Part shown: positions 54,566-63,248 of the stretch, in pieces
Layout: every line of letters begins with the position of its first letter
How positions within the stretch are numbered: the stretch's first letter is position 1
NCBI RefSeq assembly: GCF_013167895.1
Contig: NZ_BLWC01000001.1
Location: 3,596,001 to 3,660,000, forward strand
Direction of reading: 5' to 3'
Origin: Streptomyces fulvorobeus
Lineage (GTDB): Bacteria; Actinomycetota; Actinomycetes; Streptomycetales; Streptomycetaceae
DNA: 64,000 nt
The notes under the pieces: generated by a model
What the model saw: the letters and a program-made list of their open reading frames with translations, nothing else
Databases searched by the model: none
What the model was told of the DNA's origin: nothing
Made by a program: the position numbers and the translations under genes

Positions 54566-56522
54566 GTGATCACCACCCTGCTGGTCGCCAACCGGGGCGA
54601 GATCGCCTGCCGGATCTTCCGCACCTGCCGTGAGCTGGGCATCTCCACCGTCGCCGTCTACTCGGACGCGGACGCCGACGCGCTCCACGTACGGCAGGCG
54701 GACACCGCCGTACGTCTGCCGGGGGCCGCCCCTGCCGACACGTATCTGCGCGGCGATCTCGTCGTGGCCGCCGCTCTCGCGGCGGGCGCCGACGCCGTGC
54801 ACCCCGGGTACGGCTTCCTCTCCGAGAACGCCGGATTCGCCGCCGCCGTGCTGGACGCCGGGCTGGTCTGGGTGGGGCCACCGGTCGGGGCCATCGAGCA
54901 GATGGCGTCCAAGACCCGGGCCAAGGAACTCATGGCGGCGGCCGGCGTGCCGCTCCTCGCCCCCGTGGACCCGGCCACCGCCACCGCCGCCGATCTGCCC
55001 CTGCTGCTCAAGGCGGCGGCGGGCGGCGGCGGGCGGGGCATGCGGATCGTACGCGAACTGGGCTCACTGGAAGGCGAGTTGACGGCCGCCTCGGCGGAGG
55101 CCGCCGCCGCGTTCGGGGACGGCGAGGTCTTCGCCGAGCCGTACGTCGAACGGGGCCGGCACATCGAGGTCCAGATCATGGCCGACAGCCACGGGGCCGT
55201 GTGGGTGCTCGGCACCCGGGACTGCTCGCTCCAGCGCCGCCACCAGAAGGTGATCGAGGAGGCCCCCGCGCCCGGACTCGACGACGCGCTCAGGACCCGG
55301 CTGCACGAAGCCGCCGCCACCGCCGCGCGGACTGTCGGCTATCTGGGGGCGGGCACCGTCGAGTTCCTCGTATCGGCCGGAGGCCATCCGTACTTCCTGG
55401 AGATGAACACCCGCCTCCAGGTCGAACACCCCGTGACGGAAGCCGTGTACGGGCTCGACCTGGTCGCCCTGCAACTGCGCACCGCCGAAGGTGAGCCGCT
55501 GCCGCCGGGCGGCCCCCGCAGCCGCGTGGCCACGCGGTCGAGGCCCGCCTCTACGCCGAGGACCCGGCCCGCGACTGGCAGCCGCAGACCGGAGCACTGC
55601 TCGCACTCGACGTGCCACGGGAACCCGGGCTGCGCCTGGACACCGGATACACCGCCGGCGACACGGTCGGCGTGCACTACGACCCCATGCTCGCCAAGGT
55701 CATCGCCCACGCCCCCACCCGCACCGAAGCCGTACGCCACCTCGCCCGTGCCCTGGAGCGCGCCCGCGTCCACGGGCCCGCCACCAACCGCGAATTCCTC
55801 GTACGGTCGCTGCGCCACCCGGACTTCGCCGCCGCCCGCCTGGACACCGGCTTCTACGACCGCCACCTGGACACCCTCACCCGGCCCCGGGGGGACCTCG
55901 GACTCGCCGCCCTCGCCGCGGCACTCGCGGACGGGGCGGCCCGCCGCACCCGGGGCGCGGGCCCCGGCCCCGCCCGCTTCGGCGCCTGGCGCAACCTCCC
56001 CTCGCAGCCGCAGACCAAGCGGTACCGCAGCGAACCCGACGGCGCCGCGGCGGAAGCCGCCTACCGGACCACCCGCACCGGCCCCGTCCCGGCCGGCGGG
56101 GCCGCCGGCGTACGGGTCATCGCCGCCCGCCCGGGGCGCGTCACGCTCGAAACCGGCGGAGTCACCCGGCACTACACCGTCACCACCCACCAGGACCGGG
56201 TGTACGTCGACACCGCCACCGGCTCCTTCACCCTCACCGCCCTGCCCCGCTTCACCGATCCCGCCGAGCGCACGGGCCCCGGCTCGCTGCTCGCGCCCAT
56301 GCCCGGCACCGTCGTCCGCCTCGCGGACGGGCTCGCGCCCGGCTCGGCCGTCGAGGCCGGGCAGCCGCTGATCTGGCTGGAGGCCATGAAGATGGAGCAC
56401 CGCATCCTCGCCCCCGCGTCCGGAACCCTCACCGCGCTCCACACCGCCCCGGCCACCAGGTCGTGGTCGGCGCCCTGCTGGCCGTCGTCACCGCACCCGC
56501 AGCCCCGGAGGAGAACGTATGA
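54566..56522 (+). pseudogene. Biotin-dependent acyl-CoA carboxylase alpha subunit, frame broken twice
   Basis: The repaired protein has 652 residues from GTG 54566 with a GAGGAGAG ribosome site. The biotin carboxylase domain is clear: LLVANRGEIACRIFRTCREL, AGADAVHPGYGFLSENAGF, the ATP-grasp KAAAGGGGRGMRIV, and EMNTRLQVEHPVTEAVYGLD. The biotinyl Lys lies in EAMKMEHRI near the C-terminus. Two breaks: the C5 run at 55513-55517 (one extra C joins to GHAVEARLYAEDPARDW) and the C4 run at 56447-56450 (one extra C gives TAPGHQVVVGALLAVVTAP). After repair the stop overlaps the dehydrogenase start (ATGA). Both breaks look like sequencing deletions. Confidence 0.88.
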
Positions 56523-57679
56523 GCACCGTCCTGGAGACCGAAGAGCACAAGGCCCTGCGCGCCGCGGTGGCCGCCCTCGGCAGACGCTACGGCCGCGACT
56601 ACCTGAGCGCCCTCGTGCGCGAGGGCGCTCACCCCCGTGAACTGTGGGCCGAGGCCGCCGGGCTCGGCTACCTCGGGGTCAACCTCCCCGAGGAGTACGG
56701 CGGCGGGGGCGGCGGCATGGCCGAACTCTCCATCGTCCTCGAAGAGCTGGGCGCGGCCGGCTCGCCGCTGCTCATGATGATCGTCTCCCCGGCCATCTGC
56801 GGCACCGTCATCGCCCGCTTCGGTACCGGGGCCCAGAAACGGCGGTGGCTCCCCGGGCTCGCCGACGGCAGCGTCACCATGGCCTTCGCCATCACCGAAC
56901 CCGACGCCGGGTCCAACTCGCACCGGATCACCACCACCGCCCGCAAGGACGGCGAGGACTGGGTGCTCACCGGGCGCAAGGTGTTCGTCTCCGGCGTCGA
57001 CATCGCCGAGGCCACGCTCGTCGTCGGCCGCACCGAGGACGCCCGGTCCGGCAGGCTCAAGCCCTGCCTCTTCATCGTGCCGCGCGACGCCCCCGGCTTC
57101 TGGCGCTCGCGGATCGAGATGGAACTCCAGGCGCCGGAGAAGCAGTTCGAGCTGGTACTCGACGACGTGAGGCTGCCCGCCGACGCTCTCGTGGGCGACG
57201 AGGACGCGGGGCTGCTCCAGCTCTTCGCCGGGCTCAACCCCGAGCGCATCATGACCGCCGCCTTCGCCCTGGGCATGGGCACGTACGCGATCGCCCGCGC
57301 CGTCGAATACGCCCGCACCCGGCAGGTGTGGAAGGACCCCATCGGCGCCCACCAGGCCATCGCCCACCCGCTCGCCCAGTCGCACATCGAGCTGGAGCTG
57401 GCCCGGCTGATGATGCAGAAGGCGGCACGGCTCTACGACGAGGGCGACGACACGGGCGCGGGCGAGGCCGCGAACATGGCGAAGTACGCCGCCGCCGAAG
57501 CCTGCGTGCGCGCCGTCGACCAGGCCGTACACACCCTCGGCGGCAACGGCCTCACCCGCGAGTACGGCCTCGCCTCGCTCGTCACCGCCGCCCGCGTCGC
57601 CCGGATCGCACCCGTCAGCCGCGAGATGATCCTCAACTACGTCTCGCACCAGTCACTGGGACTTCCCAGGTCGTACTGA
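56519..57679 (+). CDS. Acyl-CoA dehydrogenase
   Basis: A 386-residue flavoenzyme of the acyl-CoA dehydrogenase superfamily, starting MSTVLETEEHKALRAAVAAL. FAD-binding signatures are GLADGSVTMAFAITEPDAGSN and VLTGRKVFVSGVDIAEATLVV; the C-terminal bundle has LGGNGLTREYGLASLVTAAR with RIAPVSREMIL. It likely oxidises a branched or terpenoid acyl-CoA to the unsaturated substrate of the carboxylase, which matches AtuD/LiuA-type roles. ATGA overlap with the carboxylase gene shows coupled translation. Confidence 0.92.
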   Translation: MSTVLETEEHKALRAAVAALGRRYGRDYLSALVREGAHPRELWAEAAGLGYLGVNLPEEYGGGGGGMAELSIVLEELGAAGSPLLMMIVSPAICGTVIARFGTGAQKRRWLPGLADGSVTMAFAITEPDAGSNSHRITTTARKDGEDWVLTGRKVFVSGVDIAEATLVVGRTEDARSGRLKPCLFIVPRDAPGFWRSRIEMELQAPEKQFELVLDDVRLPADALVGDEDAGLLQLFAGLNPERIMTAAFALGMGTYAIARAVEYARTRQVWKDPIGAHQAIAHPLAQSHIELELARLMMQKAARLYDEGDDTGAGEAANMAKYAAAEACVRAVDQAVHTLGGNGLTREYGLASLVTAARVARIAPVSREMILNYVSHQSLGLPRSY

Positions 57680-57746
57680 CGGAGCCGGTGACGGCGCCCG
57701 TACCCGACCTGCCCGGCCCCACCGCCCCCGAAGAGGAGAGCACCGC

Positions 57747-58481
57747 ATGACCCTCGCCGCTCCGACGCACGACCGGGGCATCACCACCCTCGCCCTCGAC
57801 TCGCCGGCGAACCGCAACGCGCTCTCCGCGCGGCTCGTCGGCGCGCTCGGCGAGGCCCTCGACGCGTGCGCGGCCGACACCGCCGTACGGGCGGTCGTCC
57901 TCACCCACACCGGCACCACGTTCTGCGCCGGGGCGGACCTGACGGCACCGCCCGACCCGGCCGCGTTCGTCGCGCTGATGCGCCGGATCGTCACCCTGCC
58001 CCAACCGGTCGTGGCCCGGGTCACCGGCCACGTCCGGGCGGGCGGACTCGGCCTGCTGAGCGCCTGCGACATCTCGGTGGCCGGGCCCGGCGCCTCCTTC
58101 GCCCTCACCGAGTCACGCCTCGGCCTCGCCCCGGCCGTCGTCTCGATACCGCTGCTGGCCCGCATGGACCCCGCGGCCGCCGCCCGCTACTTCCTCACCG
58201 GCGAACGCTTCGACGCGGCCGAAGCCACCCGCACCGGCCTCCTCACCCTGGCGGCGGACGACGTGGACAAGGCACTCGAACCGGTACTGGACGGACTGCG
58301 CCGGGCCTCCCCGCAAGGGCTGAAGGCATCCAAGGAGCTGGTCACGGCTACTGTGCTGGAGGATTTCGACCAGCACGCCGAAGACCTCATCGCCCGCTCG
58401 GCAGCCCTCTTCACCTCCGCCGAGGCCCGGGAGGGGATGACGGCCTTCCTCGAACGACGGGACCCCGCATGGGTGTTGTGA
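57747..58481 (+). CDS. Enoyl-CoA hydratase/isomerase family protein
   Basis: A 244-residue crotonase-fold protein. The oxyanion hole forms from LSARLVGALGEALD and the AGADLTAPPDP loop; the second catalytic region (GGLGLLSACDISVAGPGASF) has ESRLGLAPA. The catalytic Glu of hydratases is not obvious in the ARVTGHVRAGGLG stretch, so an isomerase or AtuE-type hydratase role is inferred from the operon. GAAGAGGAGAG precedes the ATG. It overlaps the TetR start by 13 bp. Confidence 0.9.
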   Translation: MTLAAPTHDRGITTLALDSPANRNALSARLVGALGEALDACAADTAVRAVVLTHTGTTFCAGADLTAPPDPAAFVALMRRIVTLPQPVVARVTGHVRAGGLGLLSACDISVAGPGASFALTESRLGLAPAVVSIPLLARMDPAAAARYFLTGERFDAAEATRTGLLTLAADDVDKALEPVLDGLRRASPQGLKASKELVTATVLEDFDQHAEDLIARSAALFTSAEAREGMTAFLERRDPAWVL

Positions 58482-59056
58482 CACCCCCGAAGACACCGAA
58501 GCAGGACCGCAGCCGCGCCACCCGCCTGCGCCTCCTGGAAGCCGCGGTCGCCTGCCTCGCCGAACACGGCTGGGCGGGCTCCACCGTCTCCGTCGTCGCC
58601 GAACGCGCGGGGGTGTCGCGCGGCGCGGCCCAGCACCACTTCCCGACCCGCGAGGACCTGTTCACCGCGGCCGTCGAGTACGTCGCCGAGGAACGCTCCG
58701 CCGCCCTGCGCGCCCTGCCCGTCCAGGCCCGCGCGGAGGTCGTCGGCGCCCTGGTCGGCCTCTACACCGGACCGCTCTTCCGCGCGGCCCTCCAGCTCTG
58801 GGTCGCCGCCTCCAACGAGGAGCAGCTGCGGCCCCGCGTGACGGAGCTCGAAGCCCGCGTCGGCCGCGAGACCCACCGCATCGCCGTGGAGCTCCTCGGC
58901 GCCGACGAGGAGAGACCGGGCGTACGCGAGACGGTCCAGGGACTCCTGGACATGGCCCGCGGTCTCGGCCTCGCCAACCTGCTCACCGACGACGCGGCAC
59001 GCCGCCGCAGGGTCGTCACCCAGTGGGCGGCCCTGCTGGACGGCGTACTGGACTGA
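58469..59056 (+). CDS. TetR-family regulator of the AtuA operon
   Basis: A 195-residue TetR protein. The N-terminal helix-turn-helix reads TRLRLLEAAVACLAEHGWAG, STVSVVAERAGVSRGAAQHH, FPTREDLFTAAVEYV, the complete TetR_N motif. The C-terminal domain (LYTGPLFRAALQLWVAASNE) binds an unknown ligand, plausibly an acyl-CoA. ATG 58469 overlaps the end of the hydratase gene; GTG 58478 is an alternative start. As the last gene of the operon it probably autoregulates through the palindrome at 51110-51123. Confidence 0.92.
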   Translation: MGVVTPPKTPKQDRSRATRLRLLEAAVACLAEHGWAGSTVSVVAERAGVSRGAAQHHFPTREDLFTAAVEYVAEERSAALRALPVQARAEVVGALVGLYTGPLFRAALQLWVAASNEEQLRPRVTELEARVGRETHRIAVELLGADEERPGVRETVQGLLDMARGLGLANLLTDDAARRRRVVTQWAALLDGVLD

Positions 59057-59080
59057 CGGGCCCCCTCGCGGCGGCCCGCG

Positions 59081-60190
59081 TCAGTTCCCCAGATCGGCGA
59101 TCTGCTCGAACCCGCCGATCTCACGCGGATCACGCGAGCCCGGACCGATGTACGTCGCGGACGGCCGCACCAGCCGGCCCGTGCGCTTCTGCTCCAGGAT
59201 GTGCGCCGACCAGCCCGCCGTACGGGCACAGGTGAACATCGACGTGAACATGTGCGCCGGAACCTCCGCGAAGTCCAGCACGATCGCCGCCCAGAACTCC
59301 ACGTTCGTCGCCAGCACCCGGTCGGGGCGCCGCGCGTGCAGCTCCTCGAGCGCGGCCTTCTCCAGCGCCTCGGCGACCTCGAAGCGCGGCGCGGCCAGCT
59401 CCCGCGCCGTACGCCGCAGGACGCGGGCCCGCGGGTCCTCCGCCCGGTACACGCGGTGGCCGAAGCCCATCAGCCGCTCACCCTTGTCCAGGGCCTGCTT
59501 CACGTACGCCGAGGCGTCACCGGTCCGCTCGATCTCCTCGATCATGCCGAGGACCCGGGACGGGGCACCGCCGTGCAGCGGACCCGACATCGCGCCGACC
59601 GCGCCGGACAGCGCCGCCGCCACGTCGGCGCCGGTGGAGGCGATGACGCGGGCGGTGAAGGTGGAGGCGTTCATGCCGTGCTCGGCGGCCGAGGTCCAGT
59701 AGGCGTCGACGGCCTTGACGTGCTTGGGGTCCGGCTCACCGCGCCAGCGGATCATGAAGCGCTCGACGACGGACTCCGCCTTGTCGATCTCGCTCTGCGG
59801 CACCATGGCGTGCCCCTGCCCGCGCGCGGACTGGGCGACGTACGACAGGGCCATCACGGCGGCCCGCGCCAGATCGTCGCGCGCGGTCCTCTCGTCGATG
59901 TCCAGCAGCGGTTTGAGACCCCACACGGGCGCGAGCATCGCCAGGGCGGACTGCACGTCCACCCTGATGTCGCCGGAGTGCACGGGGATCGGGAACGGCT
60001 CGGCGGGCGGCAGCCCCGGGTTGAAGGCCCCGTCCACCAGCAGGCCCCAGACGTTGCCGAAGGAGACCTTCCCGACGAGGTCCTCGATGTCGACCCCGCG
60101 GTAGCGGAGCGAGCCGCCCTCCTTGTCCGGTTCGGCGATCTCCGTTTCGAACGCGACGACTCCCTCGAGTCCGGGTACGAAGGCGGACAT
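59081..60190 (-). CDS. Citrate synthase (type II/2-methylcitrate-like)
   Basis: A 369-residue citrate synthase of the short, Gram-positive/archaeal type, starting [20 protein letters not shown]. The catalytic residues occur in [13 protein letters not shown] (first His), [17 protein letters not shown] (second His and the Arg contacts) and the Asp in [11 protein letters not shown]. It condenses oxaloacetate with acetyl-CoA. 2-Methylcitrate activity is possible from sequence. The N-terminus [11 protein letters not shown] is typical. It diverges from pdxH. Confidence 0.93.
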   Translation of the reverse strand: MSAFVPGLEGVVAFETEIAEPDKEGGSLRYRGVDIEDLVGKVSFGNVWGLLVDGAFNPGLPPAEPFPIPVHSGDIRVDVQSALAMLAPVWGLKPLLDIDERTARDDLARAAVMALSYVAQSARGQGHAMVPQSEIDKAESVVERFMIRWRGEPDPKHVKAVDAYWTSAAEHGMNASTFTARVIASTGADVAAALSGAVGAMSGPLHGGAPSRVLGMIEEIERTGDASAYVKQALDKGERLMGFGHRVYRAEDPRARVLRRTARELAAPRFEVAEALEKAALEELHARRPDRVLATNVEFWAAIVLDFAEVPAHMFTSMFTCARTAGWSAHILEQKRTGRLVRPSATYIGPGSRDPREIGGFEQIADLGN

Positions 60191-60388
60191 GGGGCGGCTC
60201 CCTCAGTCAGTTCGGCGGATGGTTCCGGAACGTCGGCTGTGCGAAGGCCACAGGGGCCTGCCCCAAGATATTGGCGGGTTCCCACGACGCGGGGAAGCGT
60301 GACATCCGGCACAGGGTCCCATTTCCCCGTCGGGGGGTTGCGGCCCCTCCCCGCCGGGCACACTCCGCCTCTGCGGCAGGATGGCCCC

Positions 60389-61105
60389 GTGCCCACCCCA
60401 GACTCCGCACCTTCCTCCGCTCGCACCCCTCGCACCCCTCGCTACGACCGCACCACCGATCCGGCCGTGATGCGCGAGCACTACCGCTCCGAGGACTTCG
60501 TCGAGAAGGACCTCGCCGCCGACCCGATGGACCAGTTCGCCCAGTGGTTCAGCCAGGTCGCGGCGGGCGGTGTGCTCCACGAGCCGAACGCGATGGTGGT
60601 CTCCACGGCCACACCCGAGGGCCGCCCGTCCTCCCGGACCGTGCTGCTCAAGCAGTACGACGGCCGGGGCTTCGTCTTCTTCACGAACTACGGCTCCCGC
60701 AAGGGCCACGAGCTGGCCGCCAACCCGTACGTCTCGCTGCTCTTCCCCTGGCACCCGATGGCCCGCCAGGTCATCGTCACCGGCAGCGCGGCCCGGGTGA
60801 GCCGCCAGGAGACGGTCGCCTACTTCCGCACCCGCCCGCACGGCTCCCAGCTGGGCGCCTGGGCGAGCGAGCAGTCGACGGTGATCGGCTCACGCGCGGA
60901 ACTCGTCGCCCGCTACGAGGAACTGGCCGCCCGCCACCCGGAGGGCGAGAAGGTCCCGGTGCCCCCGCACTGGGGCGGCTTCCGCGTCGTACCGGACTCG
61001 ATCGAGTTCTGGCAGGGCCACGCGAACCGTCTCCACGACCGCCTGCGCTACACCCGCTCCCCCGAGAACCCGGCCGGCTGGCACGTCGAACGCCTCTGCC
61101 CGTAG
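60389..61105 (+). CDS. pdxH: Pyridoxamine 5'-phosphate oxidase
   Basis: A 238-residue FMN enzyme that oxidises PNP/PMP to PLP. FMN-binding motifs: [59 protein letters not shown]. The conserved end is [17 protein letters not shown] and RLCP. The start is GTG 60389, following GGCAGGATGG; the first 18 residues are variable and Pro/Ser-rich. The length matches actinobacterial PdxH. It is followed by a 10-bp perfect hairpin. Confidence 0.95.
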   Translation: MPTPDSAPSSARTPRTPRYDRTTDPAVMREHYRSEDFVEKDLAADPMDQFAQWFSQVAAGGVLHEPNAMVVSTATPEGRPSSRTVLLKQYDGRGFVFFTNYGSRKGHELAANPYVSLLFPWHPMARQVIVTGSAARVSRQETVAYFRTRPHGSQLGAWASEQSTVIGSRAELVARYEELAARHPEGEKVPVPPHWGGFRVVPDSIEFWQGHANRLHDRLRYTRSPENPAGWHVERLCP

Positions 61106-61140
61106 ACCCGCCGGAACGTCACCGGCCCGGACACGCGGAA

Positions 61141-61203
61141 ACCCGCAGGCCCTGGTTCCTCCTCGCGGAGGAGCCGGCCGGATCTACCGGCGAGCCTGCG
61201 GGT
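61141..61203. terminator. Hairpin after pdxH
   Basis: ACCCGCAGGC (61141-61150) and GCCTGCGGGT (61194-61203) are exact complements enclosing a smaller dyad (CCTCC-TCGC-GGAGG). It lies 35 bp behind pdxH and can terminate pdxH on one strand and the mini-ORF transcript on the other. Confidence 0.7.
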
Positions 61204-61265
61204 CGGTGACTGCGTGGTTCTCGGCAGACAGCCTGCCGGGGTGCACAGTGTGCGACGACGGGCTG

Positions 61266-61304
61266 TCAGCCCGCAGTCACCTCACGAATCCGATAAGACT
61301 GCAC
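61266..61304 (-). CDS. Mini-ORF (12 aa) behind a perfect Shine-Dalgarno sequence
   Basis: On the minus strand AAAGGAGGTGATCC (61323-61310) exactly complements the 3' end of 16S rRNA. Eleven bases after GGAGG, GTG 61304 opens a 12-codon frame encoding VQSYRIREVTAG, ending at TGA 61266. An upstream in-frame GTG inside the Shine-Dalgarno would give 16 codons. A -35 TTGTGC / -10 TACGGT pair with 17-bp spacing sits just upstream and a hairpin downstream. The frame resembles a leader peptide, but no known downstream gene on this strand is obviously controlled. Confidence 0.45.
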   Translation of the reverse strand: MQSYRIREVTAG

Positions 61305-61337
61305 TTTTCGGATCACCTCCTTTCGACGTGTACCTCC

Positions 61338-61366
61338 ACCGTAGGAACCTCTCCGCCCCCGCACAA
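61338..61366 (-). promoter_or_regulatory. Promoter of the mini-ORF transcript
   Basis: Minus-strand -35 TTGTGC (61366-61361) and -10 TACGGT (61343-61338) are separated by 17 bp, a good match to a vegetative sigma promoter. The predicted start is about 10 bases before the perfect Shine-Dalgarno sequence. Confidence 0.5.
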
Positions 61367-61457
61367 CCGAATAACCGCATCGGATCGGCTCCCGGATTCC
61401 CGGGAAGGGGACGTGTTCCGGGTCACGTTTCCAGTTGAACGGTGGTGACGTGCGGCA

Positions 61458-61553
61458 ATGGCGGACGGCTCGCGTCCGGACGCGGTGTACGCGGAGACGG
61501 TGGCCGCGAGGGTCGCCGCGGCCCTGGACCTGGCCGGGCCGCTCCGCGGGTGA
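61458..61553 (+). CDS. Possible 31-aa protein or fragment
   Basis: A short ATG frame beginning MADGSRPDAVYAETVAARVA and ending DLAGPLRG. It is protein-like and helical, but no ribosome binding site beyond weak purines was found and no family is recognised. It may be the end of a lost gene. It lies in an otherwise empty 500-bp stretch between pdxH and the SIS gene. Confidence 0.25.
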   Translation: MADGSRPDAVYAETVAARVAAALDLAGPLRG

Positions 61554-61602
61554 CGGCCCGTCCGGACCGCCGGGTGTCCGTGCCGCCCGGTAGCGGCAGA
61601 AG

Positions 61603-62358
61603 TCAGTGGCGGTAGAAGATCCGGTCCGCGTACTCCTTCATCACGCGCCCGTTCCACTCGTGCCCGCCGTCGACGTTGCCCGAGCGCAGCAGCGGCGGCT
61701 CGATGCCCCGGGCCACCAGCTCCTGCGCGGCGGCGGCCGTCATCGCCTGCATCACCGCGCTGGTGACCACGGTCGAGGCGGGGGCGAACGGGGCCCCGAC
61801 GCCCGCAGCCGTCAGCTCCGCGTCGCCGACCGGGATCTTGCTGTCGATGACGATGTCGCAGTGGTCGCGCAGGAATCCGCCCGACGCGTGCCGGGACCTG
61901 GTCTCCGTGGCGTACGCGACGGAGGTGACCCCGATGACCGTCAGGCCGAGCGCGCGCGCGTTCTGGGCCATCTCGACGGGCAGCGCGTTGCGCCCGGAGA
62001 GCGAGATGATCACGAGGAGGTCGCCCGAGGCCGCGGGGCTGGAGTCCAGCACCGCCCCGGCCAGCCCGTCCACCCGCTCCAGCGCGGAGCCCAGCGTGGC
62101 CGGCATGACGTCCACACCCACCGTGCCGGGTACCGCGAGCAGGTTCATCAGAGCGAGGCCGCCCGCCCGGTACACCACGTCCTGCGCGGCGAGCGACGAG
62201 TGTCCGGCACCGAACGCGAAGAGCCGGCCGCCCGAGGCGACGGTGTCGGCGATCGCGGCGCCGGCGGCGGCGATGCTCGCTGCCTCCTCGTCCCGCACGC
62301 GCTCCAGCAGGCCGATCGCCGCGTCGAAGAACCGACCGGCCGGCGTGGTGTCGCTCAT
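61603..62358 (-). CDS. SIS-domain phosphosugar-binding protein
   Basis: A 251-residue SIS (sugar isomerase) domain protein. FFDAAIGLLERVRDEEAASI forms the N-terminal helix; GGRLFAFGAGHSSLAAQDVV and VIISLSGRNALPVEMAQNAR give the phosphosugar-binding loops. It may act on amino-sugar phosphates, as MurQ-like proteins do. A DasR-like palindrome lies between its -35 and -10 (62407-62432), which supports a link to N-acetylglucosamine metabolism. It diverges from the iron regulator. Confidence 0.88.
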   Translation of the reverse strand: MSDTTPAGRFFDAAIGLLERVRDEEAASIAAAGAAIADTVASGGRLFAFGAGHSSLAAQDVVYRAGGLALMNLLAVPGTVGVDVMPATLGSALERVDGLAGAVLDSSPAASGDLLVIISLSGRNALPVEMAQNARALGLTVIGVTSVAYATETRSRHASGGFLRDHCDIVIDSKIPVGDAELTAAGVGAPFAPASTVVTSAVMQAMTAAAAQELVARGIEPPLLRSGNVDGGHEWNGRVMKEYADRIFYRH

Positions 62359-62406
62359 CGAGGAGGGCCTTTCAGCGGGAGGGAGTGTCCGTGCCGCCGA
62401 TCACGT

Positions 62407-62432
62407 TGCGGTCCGGACCAGTGGCCTGTCAA
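62407..62432 (-). promoter_or_regulatory. Promoter of SIS gene overlapping a DasR-like (dre) palindrome
   Basis: On the minus strand TTGACA (62432-62427) is a perfect -35. Between it and a plausible -10 (CAACGT) lies ACTGGTCCGGACCGCA (62422-62407), matching 11 of 16 positions of the DasR consensus ACTGGTCTAGACCAGT; the core GGTCCGGACC (62410-62419) is a perfect palindrome. A repressor bound there would block transcription. Confidence 0.55.
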
Positions 62433-62555
62433 TACCGTGAAGGGCCCCGCGCAGCACGCTGCTGCGCCGGGGCGGCACGGTTGTCGGCGGGATGCGTCAG
62501 AATTGATGCAGGGCCATCGCACGACGACTTCATGTCACAGCATCGAGGGGCACGT

Positions 62556-63248
62556 ATGTCCGGACTGATCGATACCACGGAGATGTATCTCCGCACCATC
62601 CTCGAGCTCGAAGAGGAAGGCGTGGTCCCCATGCGCGCCCGGATCGCCGAACGGCTGGACCAGAGCGGTCCGACGGTCAGCCAGACGGTGGCGCGCATGG
62701 AGCGCGACGGGCTGGTCCAGGTGGCGGGAGACCGCCATCTGGAGCTGACCGAGGAGGGCCGCAGGCTCGCCACCCGCGTCATGCGCAAGCACCGGCTCGC
62801 CGAGTGCCTCCTCGTCGACGTGATCGGCCTGGAGTGGGAGCAGGTCCACGCGGAGGCGTGCCGCTGGGAGCACGTGATGAGCGAGGCGGTGGAGCGCCGG
62901 GTGCTCGAGCTGCTGCGGCATCCGACCGAGTCTCCGTACGGCAATCCGATCCCGGGGCTGGAGGAGCTCGGCGAGGCGGCCGAGGCCGATCCGTTCCTGA
63001 ACGAGGGCATGGTGAGCCTGGCCGAGCTGGACCCGGGCGTCGAGGGCAAGACGGTGGTGGTGCGCCGGATCGGTGAACCGATCCAGACGGACGCCCAGTT
63101 GATGTACTCGCTGCGGCGGGCGGGAGTGCAGCCCGGCTCGGTGGTCAGCGTGACGGCGTCGCCCGGCGGTGTGCTGGTGGGCTCCAGCGGTGAGGCGGCC
63201 GAGCTGGACGACGAGGTCGCTTCCCACGTCTTCGTCGCCAAGCGCTGA
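62556..63248 (+). CDS. dmdR1: Iron-dependent regulator, DtxR family (DmdR1/IdeR type)
   Basis: A 230-residue DtxR-family repressor. The helix-turn-helix region TTEMYLRTILELEEEGVVPM with ARIAERLDQSGPTVSQTVARM is followed by the metal-binding and dimerisation domain (LLVDVIGLEWEQVHAEACRW, MSEAVERRVLELL; the Cys, Glu and His ligands of the ancillary and primary sites are visible) and the SH3-like C-terminal domain (VVVRRIGEPIQTDAQLMYSL). In Streptomyces this protein controls iron uptake and siderophore genes. The length and neighbours (SIS upstream, divergent) match DmdR1. No iron box is seen in its own upstream region. Confidence 0.92.
   Translation: MSGLIDTTEMYLRTILELEEEGVVPMRARIAERLDQSGPTVSQTVARMERDGLVQVAGDRHLELTEEGRRLATRVMRKHRLAECLLVDVIGLEWEQVHAEACRWEHVMSEAVERRVLELLRHPTESPYGNPIPGLEELGEAAEADPFLNEGMVSLAELDPGVEGKTVVVRRIGEPIQTDAQLMYSLRRAGVQPGSVVSVTASPGGVLVGSSGEAAELDDEVASHVFVAKR

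Noticed and set aside
61309..61323. Fragment of a 16S rRNA gene (GGATCACCTCCTTTC)
   Set aside because: Only the 15 bases at the 3' end match; the flanks bear no resemblance to rRNA. It is better read as a perfect Shine-Dalgarno sequence on the other strand.
61206..61448. An 80-codon plus-strand frame after pdxH
   Set aside because: It has no ribosome site, runs through the perfect minus-strand Shine-Dalgarno and promoter of the mini-ORF, and has no protein-like features.
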